Source: Halanaerobium sp. MA284_MarDTE_T2
GTDB taxonomy: Bacteria; Bacillota; Halanaerobiia; Halanaerobiales; Halanaerobiaceae
Assembly (NCBI RefSeq): GCF_003337245.1
Contig: NZ_QPJE01000001.1
Location: 124,001 to 188,000 of the forward strand
DNA length: 64,000 bases
Direction of reading: 5' to 3'
Position numbers and translations under genes: made by a program. Below are positions 26,105-37,385 of the stretch, in pieces. The notes below the pieces were generated by a model. It did no database searches and was not told where the DNA came from. It worked only from the letters and a program-made list of their open reading frames with translations. Position 1 is the first letter of the stretch, and the number at the start of each line of letters is the position of its first letter.

Positions 26105-27028
26105 TTACTGCTCCTTTATTATATCTAAAATATTATTTTTCATTTCTTCTGGAGAATTTTTATCTGCATTTAATTCTATCAAATTATTTTCTTTTCTCAG
26201 CCATGTCAACTGGCGTTTGGCAAAATGTCTTGTCCTTTTCTTTATATTATTTATGGCTTCTTTTAACGAAATTTTTTTGTTAAAATATTCTATAACTTCT
26301 TTGTAACCCAGTGCCTGTTTTGCAGTTTTACTTAAATCATAATTGTCCAGCAGGTATTTTACTTCATCTATTAAGCCAGATTCTATCATAAAATCTACTC
26401 TTTGATTAATTCTATTGTATAGATTTTTTCTCTTCCGCTTTACAACAAATTTTACTGAATGATAGCGAGGAGGTTTTTTTTTCTGCATTTTTTTATAGTA
26501 AGTTTTTGTTCTGCCTGTCTGCTCAAAAATTTCTATTCCTCTGATAACCCTTCTTAAATCATTGGGATGGAGTTTTTCTGCAAGTTTGGGATCCCTTTTT
26601 TTTAAAATACTGTGAACATGTTCTGTTCCTTTTGATTTTGCCAGATAATTTAATTTTTTTCTTAATTTATAGTCAGGCTCTATATCAGGCAGCATAAAAC
26701 CTTCCAGAACAGCTTTAATATAAAGAACTGTTCCACCAACAATGATAGGAATTTTATTTCTTGCCCTAATATCCTCTATTATTCTATCAGCATCTTTCTG
26801 AAACAAACTGACAGAATACTCTTTATCTGGTGTAATAATATCTATTAAGTGGTGTGGAATTGTACTGCGTATTTTTTTATCTGCTTTAGCGGTTCCGATA
26901 TTCATATCTTTATAAATCTGCATGGAATCAGCAGATATTATTTCACCATTAAGCACTTCAGCTAGTTTTATAGAAAGATCTGTTTTTCCTACAGCTGTTG
27001 GACCTGTTATTACTAATAATTTATCCAT
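26105..27028 (-). CDS. miaA: tRNA dimethylallyltransferase MiaA
   Basis: MiaA adds the dimethylallyl group to A37 of tRNAs reading UNN codons, the step before MiaB. The 307-residue protein has the P-loop ITGPTAVGKTDLS, the SADSMQIYKDMNIGTAK segment and the IPHHLID motif. It overlaps the mutL stop by one base, so it is translationally coupled to the mismatch-repair genes, and MiaB is encoded in the same series. Confidence 0.96.
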   Translation of the reverse strand: MDKLLVITGPTAVGKTDLSIKLAEVLNGEIISADSMQIYKDMNIGTAKADKKIRSTIPHHLIDIITPDKEYSVSLFQKDADRIIEDIRARNKIPIIVGGTVLYIKAVLEGFMLPDIEPDYKLRKKLNYLAKSKGTEHVHSILKKRDPKLAEKLHPNDLRRVIRGIEIFEQTGRTKTYYKKMQKKKPPRYHSVKFVVKRKRKNLYNRINQRVDFMIESGLIDEVKYLLDNYDLSKTAKQALGYKEVIEYFNKKISLKEAINNIKKRTRHFAKRQLTWLRKENNLIELNADKNSPEEMKNNILDIIKEQ

Positions 27029-28887
27029 TATCTCCCAAGACCTCTTTCTATTTCTTTTTTGCTAATTTCTATCATTATTGGACGACTATGAGGACATCTA
27101 TACGGATTTTCTGTGGTTAAAAGATCTTTAATTAATTTGATACTTTCATTTTTATTGAGCGGCCTCCCTGCTTTAATTGCACTTCTACAGGCTAGATACT
27201 TAATCATTACCTCTTTTTGTTCAGCTATATTAAGAGTTTTTCCTTCTTTAAGTAAATTACCTATAAGATTTTCGATTATATTTCTTGTTGATTTATCTTT
27301 TAATAATGATGGAACTTCCTCAATAAGTATTGTATTACCACCAAAATCAGAAAATACTATACCAAGCTTGTTAAGAGATTCTTTATATTTATTTACTATT
27401 TCTTTTTCTTCTGGTGATAGATCTATTTTTACCGGCAGCAGCAGAGCCTGATTTGTGTTATTTTTACTATTATATTCTGCAAAAAGATTTTCAAAAAGGA
27501 TTCTCTCATGGGCATTGTGCTGATCAATTATTTTTATTCCTGTTTCAGTTTCTATAGTTAGATAGCTGTTAAAAATTTGACCAAGATATTTAAATTTTAT
27601 ATTTTCCTCACTTACATAGTGTTCTTTTGAATATTCATAATTATCTTCATAATTCACTTGTTTTTTATAAGGTGGATTATTTTTAATATTTTTTTTCGAA
27701 ATATAATTTGTATATTGCTTATTTTGATAGCTGCTGTACCTGTCATGAATAGAATTTTTATTATTTAATTGTTTATTATTAACTGTGCTTAAAAAAGTAT
27801 TTTGATCAAAAGATTGCTGAATTTTTTCAGGGCTGATTTTAGGCTGACTATTATTTTTATTAGTATTGTTTTTGTTAACATTAACAATTGGAGTTGGATT
27901 TTCATTTTTTAATATTTTTCTTAAACCTTTACTTATAACATCAAAAATAATTTGATTACGGCTGAATTTAACTTCTTTTTTTGCCGGGTGAACATTAACA
28001 TCAACTAGAATAGGATTTACATCAATAAATAAAAATACAACTGGATATCTACCTGGATCGAGCAGTCTTTTATAAGCTTTTTCCACTGCACTGGTTGCAG
28101 TTCTGTTCAATATTGGACGTTTATTTACAAAAAAAAGCTCATGGCTTCTGCTGGCGCGGGATATATTAGTATTACCTATATATCCATTTAATTTTATATA
28201 GCGGTCTTCTATATTCACTTCAATTAAGTTATTTGCAATTTCTTCACCATAAATAGCAAAAATAGTATCTTCTAATTTACCATTACCCGGTGTTGTAAGT
28301 ACATTGTTTTTATTGTGATTAAGTTTAAACTGGATTTCTGGATATGCAGCAGCTTCAGCGCTTACAATTTTGCTTATATGTCCAAATTCTGTAGATGTAG
28401 TTTTTAAATATTTATATCTTGCCGGTGTATTATAAAATATATCACGTACTGTAATTTCAGTTCCTATCTGACAGCCTACTGGTTTTTTAGATTCTATTTT
28501 GCCGCCGATTATTTTTATTTCCATACCGGATTCTTTACTTTTATGTCGGCTTATCATCTTTATTTTTGCAACAGAAGATATACTGGAAAGCGCTTCTCCT
28601 CTAAAACCGAGAGTAAAAAGTGAGTAAATATCATCTATATTTTTAATTTTGCTTGTTGCATATCTGCAAAAAGCCATTTCCATATCTTCAGGAAGAATAC
28701 CGGTACCATTATCTTTAACATGTATTTTTTCTCTTCCTCCTTCAGAAATGTTGACCTCTATTTTATTTGCTTCTGCATCAATAGAGTTTTCTATTAATTC
28801 TTTAACAATTGAAGCAGGTCGTTCAACTACTTCTCCGGCAGATATTTGATTGGCAACATTTTGTGGGAGTTGTTTAATTATACCCAT
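27028..28887 (-). CDS. mutL: DNA mismatch repair protein MutL
   Basis: MutL couples MutS recognition to strand incision. The 619-residue protein has a GHKL ATPase N-terminus (QISAGEVVERP, ENSIDAEA, DNGTGI, GFRGEALSSI), a linker rich in Asn/Lys/Gln (about 340-430), and a C-terminal domain with IDQHNAHERILFE. That is a slightly altered form of the DQHAxxE endonuclease motif, and it implies a nicking MutL as expected in an organism without MutH. The start is ATG at 28887, after AAGGAGA; it lies one base past the mutS stop. Confidence 0.96.
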   Translation of the reverse strand: MGIIKQLPQNVANQISAGEVVERPASIVKELIENSIDAEANKIEVNISEGGREKIHVKDNGTGILPEDMEMAFCRYATSKIKNIDDIYSLFTLGFRGEALSSISSVAKIKMISRHKSKESGMEIKIIGGKIESKKPVGCQIGTEITVRDIFYNTPARYKYLKTTSTEFGHISKIVSAEAAAYPEIQFKLNHNKNNVLTTPGNGKLEDTIFAIYGEEIANNLIEVNIEDRYIKLNGYIGNTNISRASRSHELFFVNKRPILNRTATSAVEKAYKRLLDPGRYPVVFLFIDVNPILVDVNVHPAKKEVKFSRNQIIFDVISKGLRKILKNENPTPIVNVNKNNTNKNNSQPKISPEKIQQSFDQNTFLSTVNNKQLNNKNSIHDRYSSYQNKQYTNYISKKNIKNNPPYKKQVNYEDNYEYSKEHYVSEENIKFKYLGQIFNSYLTIETETGIKIIDQHNAHERILFENLFAEYNSKNNTNQALLLPVKIDLSPEEKEIVNKYKESLNKLGIVFSDFGGNTILIEEVPSLLKDKSTRNIIENLIGNLLKEGKTLNIAEQKEVMIKYLACRSAIKAGRPLNKNESIKLIKDLLTTENPYRCPHSRPIMIEISKKEIERGLGR

Positions 28888-28888
28888 T

Positions 28889-31492
28889 TTAATTCTCCTT
28901 ATCATTTAATTCCTGTTTTAAATTATACAAAAAGTTAATAGCTTCCATTGGAGTCATATTAATAATATCTTTTTTCTGCAGCTTTTTTATTACAGGATTA
29001 TCTTCAGAAAAAAGCTGCAGCTGTTTAACATTCTTATTTTTAGCTTGTTTTTCCAGCTTTCTTATTGGAGTCTGGTTATTTTTTTCTAGACGTTCAAGAA
29101 TTTTTTGAGCATTTATAATTATCTCATTGGGAAGTCCAGCAAGACGGGCTACTTCTATTCCATAACTATCACTAGATCTACCTTCAACAATACGATGTAA
29201 AAAGTGTACCCCATCACTATCTTCTTCTACCAGTACATTATAGTTTTTTACACCTTCACACTCATCTTCAAGACGTGTTAGTTCGTGATAGTGTGTTGCA
29301 AAAAGAGTTCGTGCACCAATACGTTCCGGATTGTTAATATATTCGCTGACAGCCCAGGCTATACTGACACCGTCATAAGTACTTGTACCTCTTCCTACTT
29401 CATCAAGGATAATTAGACTTTTTTTTGTACTGTTATTGACGATATTAGCTACTTCATTCATCTCTACCATAAATGTACTCTGACCGGTTGTTAAATCATC
29501 ACTTGCCCCTACTCTGGTAAAAATTCTGTCGCTGAGACCTATAACTGCTTTTTCCGCAGGAACAAAACTTCCAATTTGGGACAGCAGCACTATTAGTGCA
29601 ACTTGGCGCATATAAGTTGATTTTCCAGACATATTTGGACCAGTAATGATAATAAATCTATTATTTTTATGATCCAGTATAGTATCATTAGGAACAAATT
29701 GTTCTTTAAACATTTTTTCAACAACCGGATGTCTGCCATTTTTTATATTTATATGACAATCGTCATTTATTACAGGCCTAGTATAATTATTTTCTATTGC
29801 AGCCACAGCAAATGATAATAGAACATCAATTTTTGCAATTATATCTGCAGTTAACTTTATTCTGGCAAATTCTTCTGCTATTTTTTCTCTAACTTGAATA
29901 AAAAGATTATATTCAAGTTCATTCATTTTTTCTTCTGCACCTAATACTTGAGATTCTTTTTCCTTTAGCTCTGGAATAATATATCTTTCACTGTTGCTTA
30001 GGGTTTGTTTTCTTGTATAATGTTCAGGTACACTGTCTAAGTTTGAGTTTGTAACCTCGATATAATAACCAAAAACTTTATTAAAACCAACTTTTAATGA
30101 CGAAATACCTGTCTTTTCTCTTTCTATTTTTTGCAGAGATGTTATCCATTCTTTACCTTCACTTACCTGTTTTTTTAATTTATCCAGTTCTTTATTAAAT
30201 CCTTTTTTTATTATTCCTCCTTCGGTAACAGTTGTAGGAGGTTCATCTACAATAGAATTATCAATTAGCTCATATATATCAGTAAGAGAATCAAAATTAT
30301 CAGTCATTGATTTTATTAATTCAGCATTAAAATTTTTGAGCTTCTGCTTTATTTCAGGAAGATTAAAAAGAGAATTTTTTAGTGCTGCCAGATCTCTTCC
30401 GTTTGCTGATTGGTATGTTATTTTACTCATGATTCTTTCCAAATCATAGATATCCTCAAGTTTTTTTCTTAACTTTTGTAATTCAATAAAATTATCTTTT
30501 AATTCTTCAACTGCATCCAGTCGTTCAATAATTTTTTTCTTTTTTATTAGAGGCTGATTTATCCATTTTTTAATTTTACGCCCCCCCATAGATGTAACTG
30601 TTTTATCAATAACAGATATCAGTGATCCTGATCTTTTATTATCTCTAATTGTAGAAGTTAACTCAAGATTTTTGCGGGTTGCTGCATCAAGTACCATATA
30701 ATCTTCCAAATGGTATGACTGAAGTTTATTTAAGTGTTTTATATTTCTTTTTTGAGTTTCTTTTAAATAAATAAGTATTTGTCCAGCTGCATATACAGCT
30801 GCTTTCATATCAGCACAACCAAATCCTTCCAAAGATTGAACATTAAAGTGTTCAGTTAATTCTGTTTTAAGATACTTATAATCTTTATTTTTGCATTCAT
30901 TACAGGAAAATTTATATATATTTTGCAGCTGATCTAGATTAATGTTATTTTTTGTTTTTATATCTATTAATATTTCCTGTGGTATTATACGGTGAATTTC
31001 ATCTATTAGTTTTTCTTTTTCTTTTAACGGGAATTCAGTAATCAAAAATTCACCTGTAGATATATCTGTATATGCAAACCCTATTTTTCCCTGATAGCTA
31101 ACTGCAGCAGAAAGATAATTATTTTCATTTTCTTTTAAGATTTCATTTTCTATAACAGTACCAGGTGTAATTACCCGAATTACATCTCTTTTAACTATTC
31201 CACTGGTTTCAGAAGGGTCTTCAAGCTGTTCACATATTGCAACTTTAAATCCTTTTTTAATTAATTTTGAAATATATGAAGCAGAAGAATGTGCCGGTAC
31301 ACCTGCCATAGGAATTTTTTCTCCTCCTCCTTTATTGCGTGAAGTGAGGGCAATATCCAAATTTTTAGCTGCAGTTTCTGCATCTTTTCCAAACATTTCG
31401 TAAAAATCACCCAGGCGGAAAAATAATACTGCATCCTGATATTTGCTTTTTATATTTTTATACTGCTCCATCATAGGTGTTAAATCTGACAA
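28889..31492 (-). CDS. mutS: DNA mismatch repair protein MutS
   Basis: MutS recognises mismatches and passes the signal to MutL. The 867-residue protein starts with LTPMMEQYKNIKSKY and has the mismatch-binding FRLGDFYEMF segment. Its ATPase domain carries Walker A GPNMSGKSTYMRQ, then DEVGRGTSTYDG and TLFATHYHELT. The start chosen is TTG at 31492, eight bases after GGAG; the GTG at 31501 overlaps that site. Tight linkage to mutL and miaB suggests one transcript. Confidence 0.97.
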   Translation of the reverse strand: MSDLTPMMEQYKNIKSKYQDAVLFFRLGDFYEMFGKDAETAAKNLDIALTSRNKGGGEKIPMAGVPAHSSASYISKLIKKGFKVAICEQLEDPSETSGIVKRDVIRVITPGTVIENEILKENENNYLSAAVSYQGKIGFAYTDISTGEFLITEFPLKEKEKLIDEIHRIIPQEILIDIKTKNNINLDQLQNIYKFSCNECKNKDYKYLKTELTEHFNVQSLEGFGCADMKAAVYAAGQILIYLKETQKRNIKHLNKLQSYHLEDYMVLDAATRKNLELTSTIRDNKRSGSLISVIDKTVTSMGGRKIKKWINQPLIKKKKIIERLDAVEELKDNFIELQKLRKKLEDIYDLERIMSKITYQSANGRDLAALKNSLFNLPEIKQKLKNFNAELIKSMTDNFDSLTDIYELIDNSIVDEPPTTVTEGGIIKKGFNKELDKLKKQVSEGKEWITSLQKIEREKTGISSLKVGFNKVFGYYIEVTNSNLDSVPEHYTRKQTLSNSERYIIPELKEKESQVLGAEEKMNELEYNLFIQVREKIAEEFARIKLTADIIAKIDVLLSFAVAAIENNYTRPVINDDCHINIKNGRHPVVEKMFKEQFVPNDTILDHKNNRFIIITGPNMSGKSTYMRQVALIVLLSQIGSFVPAEKAVIGLSDRIFTRVGASDDLTTGQSTFMVEMNEVANIVNNSTKKSLIILDEVGRGTSTYDGVSIAWAVSEYINNPERIGARTLFATHYHELTRLEDECEGVKNYNVLVEEDSDGVHFLHRIVEGRSSDSYGIEVARLAGLPNEIIINAQKILERLEKNNQTPIRKLEKQAKNKNVKQLQLFSEDNPVIKKLQKKDIINMTPMEAINFLYNLKQELNDKEN

Positions 31493-31521
31493 AGTAATCA
31501 CTCCATCTTCTAAAAGAATAG

Positions 31522-31550
31522 AAACCTGAAAGTATAATTCCCTCAGGTTT
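31522..31550. terminator. Weak hairpin between miaB and mutS
   Basis: AAACCTGA (31522-31529) pairs with TCAGGTTT (31543-31550) across a 13-base loop. It has only a short T-rich tail, so partial termination or an mRNA processing stem is as likely as full termination. Confidence 0.4.
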
Positions 31551-31560
31551 TGACAATTTC

Positions 31561-32895
31561 TTATATATTAAGGACTTCACCTTCCAGTGTCCAGCTTTTT
31601 GCTTTTTTTATTTCTACTTCAGCAATGTTTCCAATTAGATTTTTATTTTTATCCACAAAACATATTTTGTTAGTTCTACTCCGACCTTCTAACTTTTCCG
31701 GATTATTATTACTTTCTCCTGTGATTAAAATCCTTAGTTTTTTTCCGATAAGTTTTTGGTTTTTCTGATAACTAATTTGGTTCTGAAGATCCATTAACTT
31801 ATTGAGTCTCTCTTTTTTTATTTTCTCTGGAATTTGATTATTTTTTTCTGCTGCAGGTGTTCCTTTTCTGGGTGAATAAATAAAGGTATATGCCATATCA
31901 AACTGGACTTTTTTCACCAGATTAAGAGTGTCTTCAAAATCATCTTTACTTTCTCCAGGAAAACCTACAATAAAATCAGTTGAGATAGATGCATCTGGAA
32001 GTTTGTTTTTAATTTCTTCTATACGAGAAAGATAATATTCTCTGGTATAACCTCTATTCATCTGTTTTAGAATTTTATTACTACCTGACTGTACAGGTAA
32101 ATGTATATGTTCACATACTTTATCCAGGATATTGATTTTATCAATCAGTTTGTTGGATAAATCTCTTGGATGTGAAGTCATAAATCTTATCCTCTTGAGC
32201 TCTTTAATTTGATTTAATTCTGTCAGCAAATCTGGAAAATCTATATTATTATCCAGATCATTTCCGTAAGAATTCACATTTTGTCCTAAAAGAGTAATTT
32301 CCATCACACCATCATCAACCAGTTTTTCTGCTTCAGATATTATAGAATTTAGAGGTCTACTCCTTTCTCTACCGCGAACATATGGAACTATACAGTAACT
32401 GCAGAAATTATCACAGCCCTGTATAATTGATATCCAGGCTGAATAGTCAGAATCCCTTCTTGAAGGAAGATCAGGCATTAAACCTTCTGCTTCATCCCAG
32501 ACTTCAACAACTCTATTTTTATTTTTTTCTATTTGTCTTATTAATTCAGGAATATGGTGAATATTATGGGTTCCAAAAATTAAATCAACATGCTTATATT
32601 TTTTGTATATTTCTTCTACCGGATCATTCTGCTGCATCATACATCCGCCAATACCAATAATAAGATCGGGATTTTTGCGTTTATACTGTTTTAGTTCACC
32701 CAGTTTTCCATAAACTTTCAGTTCTGCATTTTCTCGAATAATACATGTATTTAAGAGTATTATATCTGCATCTTTCAATTCTGAAGTATATCTGTAATTC
32801 AAATTTTCTAACATACCTGCCAGCAGTTCAGAATCATGTTCATTCATCTGACAGCCATATGTTATAATATGATATTTTTTAATTTTTTGAGACAT
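31561..32895 (-). CDS. miaB: tRNA-2-methylthio-N6-dimethylallyladenosine synthase MiaB
   Basis: This radical SAM methylthiotransferase acts on i6A37 made by MiaA. The 444-residue protein has the N-terminal UPF0004 cysteines (GCQMNEHDSE, NTCIIRENAE, GGCMMQQ), the radical SAM motif CDNFCSYCIVP and a C-terminal TRAM domain (ITGESNNNPEKLEGRSRTNK onward). A GQNVNSYG segment separates it from RimO, which is also in this window at 57433. It lies 18 bases after ktrA. Confidence 0.97.
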   Translation of the reverse strand: MSQKIKKYHIITYGCQMNEHDSELLAGMLENLNYRYTSELKDADIILLNTCIIRENAELKVYGKLGELKQYKRKNPDLIIGIGGCMMQQNDPVEEIYKKYKHVDLIFGTHNIHHIPELIRQIEKNKNRVVEVWDEAEGLMPDLPSRRDSDYSAWISIIQGCDNFCSYCIVPYVRGRERSRPLNSIISEAEKLVDDGVMEITLLGQNVNSYGNDLDNNIDFPDLLTELNQIKELKRIRFMTSHPRDLSNKLIDKINILDKVCEHIHLPVQSGSNKILKQMNRGYTREYYLSRIEEIKNKLPDASISTDFIVGFPGESKDDFEDTLNLVKKVQFDMAYTFIYSPRKGTPAAEKNNQIPEKIKKERLNKLMDLQNQISYQKNQKLIGKKLRILITGESNNNPEKLEGRSRTNKICFVDKNKNLIGNIAEVEIKKAKSWTLEGEVLNI

Positions 32896-32913
32896 TAAAT
32901 CACTCCTGCTTAT

Positions 32914-33561
32914 CTAAAAACTTTTCAGCTGTTCTAGATTTTCGTTTTTCCCTATTACAACCAATCTATCTTCTTCTAATATTTTATCATCCGCTCCTGG
33001 TGAGATAAATAGTTCCTGACCTCTCTTAATCGCCATTACATTAACATTAAATTTACTCCGCAGAGCAAGTTCTCCCAGAGTTTTTCCTATCATTTTTTCT
33101 GATACAAGTATTTCAATAACACCATATTCAGGAGCAAATTCTATGTAATCCAAAACATTAGAAGAAATTAAATTGTTTGCTATTCTGGCTCCCATATCCC
33201 TCTCTGGATAGACAACCCTATCTGCCCCAACCTTTGTTAAAACTTTTCCATGCAGTGAATCGGGAGCTTTAACAACCACATAGGGAACATTAAGTTCTTT
33301 TAAAATCAAAGTACAGAGTATATTAGCAGATACATTATCACCAATACTAACCACTGCTACATCAAAATTTCTGACTCCCAGTGTTTTTAATGCTTCTTCA
33401 TCTGTAGCATCTGCTTCTACAGCATGTGTGACTATATCAGCAATTGACTGTACTCTTTCTGGATTCTTATCTATGGCCAGTACATCAAATCCATTTTCAG
33501 CAAGGGTTTCTGCAACACTAGCACCAAATCTTCCCAGACCTATTACGACAAACTGCTTCAT
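32914..33561 (-). CDS. KtrA/TrkA-type potassium uptake regulatory subunit
   Basis: This 215-residue cytosolic gating protein has an N-terminal RCK/TrkA-N Rossmann domain (VVIGLGRFGASVAETL, DKNPERV) and a C-terminal TrkA-C domain (about 135-215). It gates a KtrB/TrkH-like channel through nucleotide and ligand binding. The membrane partner is not encoded nearby. The start chosen is ATG at 33561, with AGGAGGT upstream. It probably heads the miaB-mutS-mutL-miaA transcript. In a halophile potassium uptake would matter for osmotic balance, but that is inference. Confidence 0.9.
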   Translation of the reverse strand: MKQFVVIGLGRFGASVAETLAENGFDVLAIDKNPERVQSIADIVTHAVEADATDEEALKTLGVRNFDVAVVSIGDNVSANILCTLILKELNVPYVVVKAPDSLHGKVLTKVGADRVVYPERDMGARIANNLISSNVLDYIEFAPEYGVIEILVSEKMIGKTLGELALRSKFNVNVMAIKRGQELFISPGADDKILEEDRLVVIGKNENLEQLKSF

Positions 33562-33688
33562 ATATATAATACCTCCTATAAACAAAAACGGCCGATTATT
33601 TATAAACTTTTGTGCTAATTATACTATATGAGTATTTAAAAGTAAAGAATTACTAAATCTCTAGAATCATATATTTAATAATGGAAAA

Positions 33689-33707
33689 CTGGGGTTAAAA
33701 ACCCCAG
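33689..33707 (-). terminator. Terminator of the rubredoxin gene
   Basis: CTGGGGTT pairs with AACCCCAG around a three-base loop; on the minus strand it is followed by TTTTCC. Confidence 0.75.
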
Positions 33708-33731
33708 CTGTTAAAAATTATTTTTCTAAAA

Positions 33732-33893
33732 TTAGTCAAGAGGCTCAAACATATCTTTACCTACACCACATTCAGGGCAGGTCCAGTCTTCTGGGAGATC
33801 TTCAAAAGCTGTACCAGGTTCGATATCGCTTGTAGGATCACCTTCTTCAGGATCATAAATATACATACAAACAGTACACTGATATTTTGTCAT
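33732..33893 (-). CDS. Rubredoxin
   Basis: This small iron protein (53 residues) carries electrons in anaerobes, often for oxygen or peroxide detoxification. Both C-X2-C loops that bind the single iron are visible: [16 protein letters not shown] at the start and [15 protein letters not shown] at the end. Acidic residues dominate. The start is ATG at 33893 with AAGGAGCG upstream; the open frame extends further upstream without support. It stands alone, followed by its own terminator. It supports an anaerobic lifestyle. Confidence 0.95.
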   Translation of the reverse strand: MTKYQCTVCMYIYDPEEGDPTSDIEPGTAFEDLPEDWTCPECGVGKDMFEPLD

Positions 33894-34039
33894 TAAGAAA
33901 ATCGCTCCTTCCCAATTATATTTTATTGCCTTAATTATAACATAAAAGCTTAAAAAGTCAAGCAAATAAAAGTGTTGTGCATTACCAATTTAATACAGAA
34001 AAAAATTGAAACAATAAATTCCCTATGATGCCTATCAAA

Positions 34040-35302
34040 TCAATAAAAACGCTTAAAATATTCTGGAGAATAAGCTGACTTAAGACCACTTAAATTGGCA
34101 GATCGTTCAGCTGTAAGTGCAGCGATCAGTAAAGGAAGTATAAGTGCATAATTATGGGTAAATTCTGCAATAATAAAAGCTGAAGTAAGAGGAGCCCTTA
34201 TTACTGCACTCAAGACCGCAGCCATACCAACAAGAGCATACAGCTGTATTGATATGCATAAGAATGGAAAAATAATGTTTATAATTTTCTCTATCAACAG
34301 TCCATATGTTAAACCGATCAGCAGTGATGGGGAAAAAATCCCTCCTGATCCACCTGAGCCTAGTGTTAAGGCAGTTGCAATTATTTTAAAAACCATTACT
34401 AATATAAGGCCTCTCATTAAATAGTTAGGGTGTTTGTAAAGTTGAACAATAATCTGACTTCCAGAACCAAGTATATCCGGAATAAAAAATGCTGTTATAC
34501 CAACTGCTAAACCACCTGCAGCAGGTTTCAAAATATCTTTAAACTTTAATTTTGAAAAAAGCTCTTCACTTAATTTTAGAGAACATATAAACAAAACACC
34601 AGGTATAGCTGCAAACAAACCTATAAATATAGATATAAAACCAAAACGTATGTCAGGGATATTGAAATTTAATTTTGGTAAAAACAAGCTATCTGAGTTT
34701 AAGATTATGATCATATCTGCTGAAACAGCACTTATTGTAAGCATTATTAGACGATTTTTTTCTATTTTGTTGAAAAGTATTTCAGTTGCAAACATAATTC
34801 CACCTAATGGAGCATGGAATAAACCGGCAACTCCAGCTGCTGCACCACACCCAAGCAGTGTCTGGTAATCATACAGAGTGTAGTTTAATTTAAAACCTAT
34901 TAAATCACCGATTCCGGCACCAATTTCTACAATTGGTCCTATCCGTCCTGCTGAACCACCAGAAGAAATAGTAACAGCAGAGGCAAAACCTTCTGTTAAA
35001 AGATCTTTATATGTCAGATGCCTTTCCCGGCTTTTAATTGAAGCCAGTATAGCAGGTATACCATGTCCTTTTGCTGTAATACTGCCATATTTAATCATAT
35101 ACCCGACTATAAGGCCACCCAGAGCAGGAAAAAATATAGATATTATACGAAATGTAAGTGACTGAAGATTATTCAAATATAAAATTTTTATTATTATATA
35201 ATCAAGGAATTTATTGTATATTAAAGCAATACATCCTACTATAAAGCCTAGAATTACTGCTATTAATATTTTTTTATATTGATTTTCATATCCATTCTGC
35301 AA
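34040..35302 (-). CDS. CLC-family chloride channel/transporter lacking the gating glutamate
   Basis: This 420-residue membrane protein has about ten hydrophobic helices and CLC selectivity-filter segments: KGHGIPAIL, GSAGRIGPIVEIG and GSGGSGGIFSPSLLIG. In CLC exchangers the second is usually GREGP, whose Glu is the external gate and proton acceptor. Here the residue is Ile, which suggests uncoupled chloride conduction. There are no CBS domains. The start is TTG at 35302 with GGTGGTGA upstream. It lies 17 bases after the topoisomerase B-subunit gene, so it may share its transcript. Confidence 0.87.
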   Translation of the reverse strand: MQNGYENQYKKILIAVILGFIVGCIALIYNKFLDYIIIKILYLNNLQSLTFRIISIFFPALGGLIVGYMIKYGSITAKGHGIPAILASIKSRERHLTYKDLLTEGFASAVTISSGGSAGRIGPIVEIGAGIGDLIGFKLNYTLYDYQTLLGCGAAAGVAGLFHAPLGGIMFATEILFNKIEKNRLIMLTISAVSADMIIILNSDSLFLPKLNFNIPDIRFGFISIFIGLFAAIPGVLFICSLKLSEELFSKLKFKDILKPAAGGLAVGITAFFIPDILGSGSQIIVQLYKHPNYLMRGLILVMVFKIIATALTLGSGGSGGIFSPSLLIGLTYGLLIEKIINIIFPFLCISIQLYALVGMAAVLSAVIRAPLTSAFIIAEFTHNYALILPLLIAALTAERSANLSGLKSAYSPEYFKRFY

Positions 35303-35319
35303 AAAATCACCACCAAAAT

Positions 35320-37245
<1,926 letters not shown>

Positions 37246-37385
37246 TCATGTTTATTATTATAACAGAGAGGAGTTTTAAATTCCAGCTAAACCTTGCAAA
37301 TAAATGTTTGCATATGATACTATCAAAATGATATTATATACTAGCAATTATAAACATGCAAATATTTGTTGAGAGGAGAAATAAT

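Noticed and set aside
37295-37312. TGCAAA-N6-TTTGCA as a definite repressor operator
   Set aside because: It is short, AT-rich and matches no regulator I can name; it is kept only as a remark in the topoisomerase finding.
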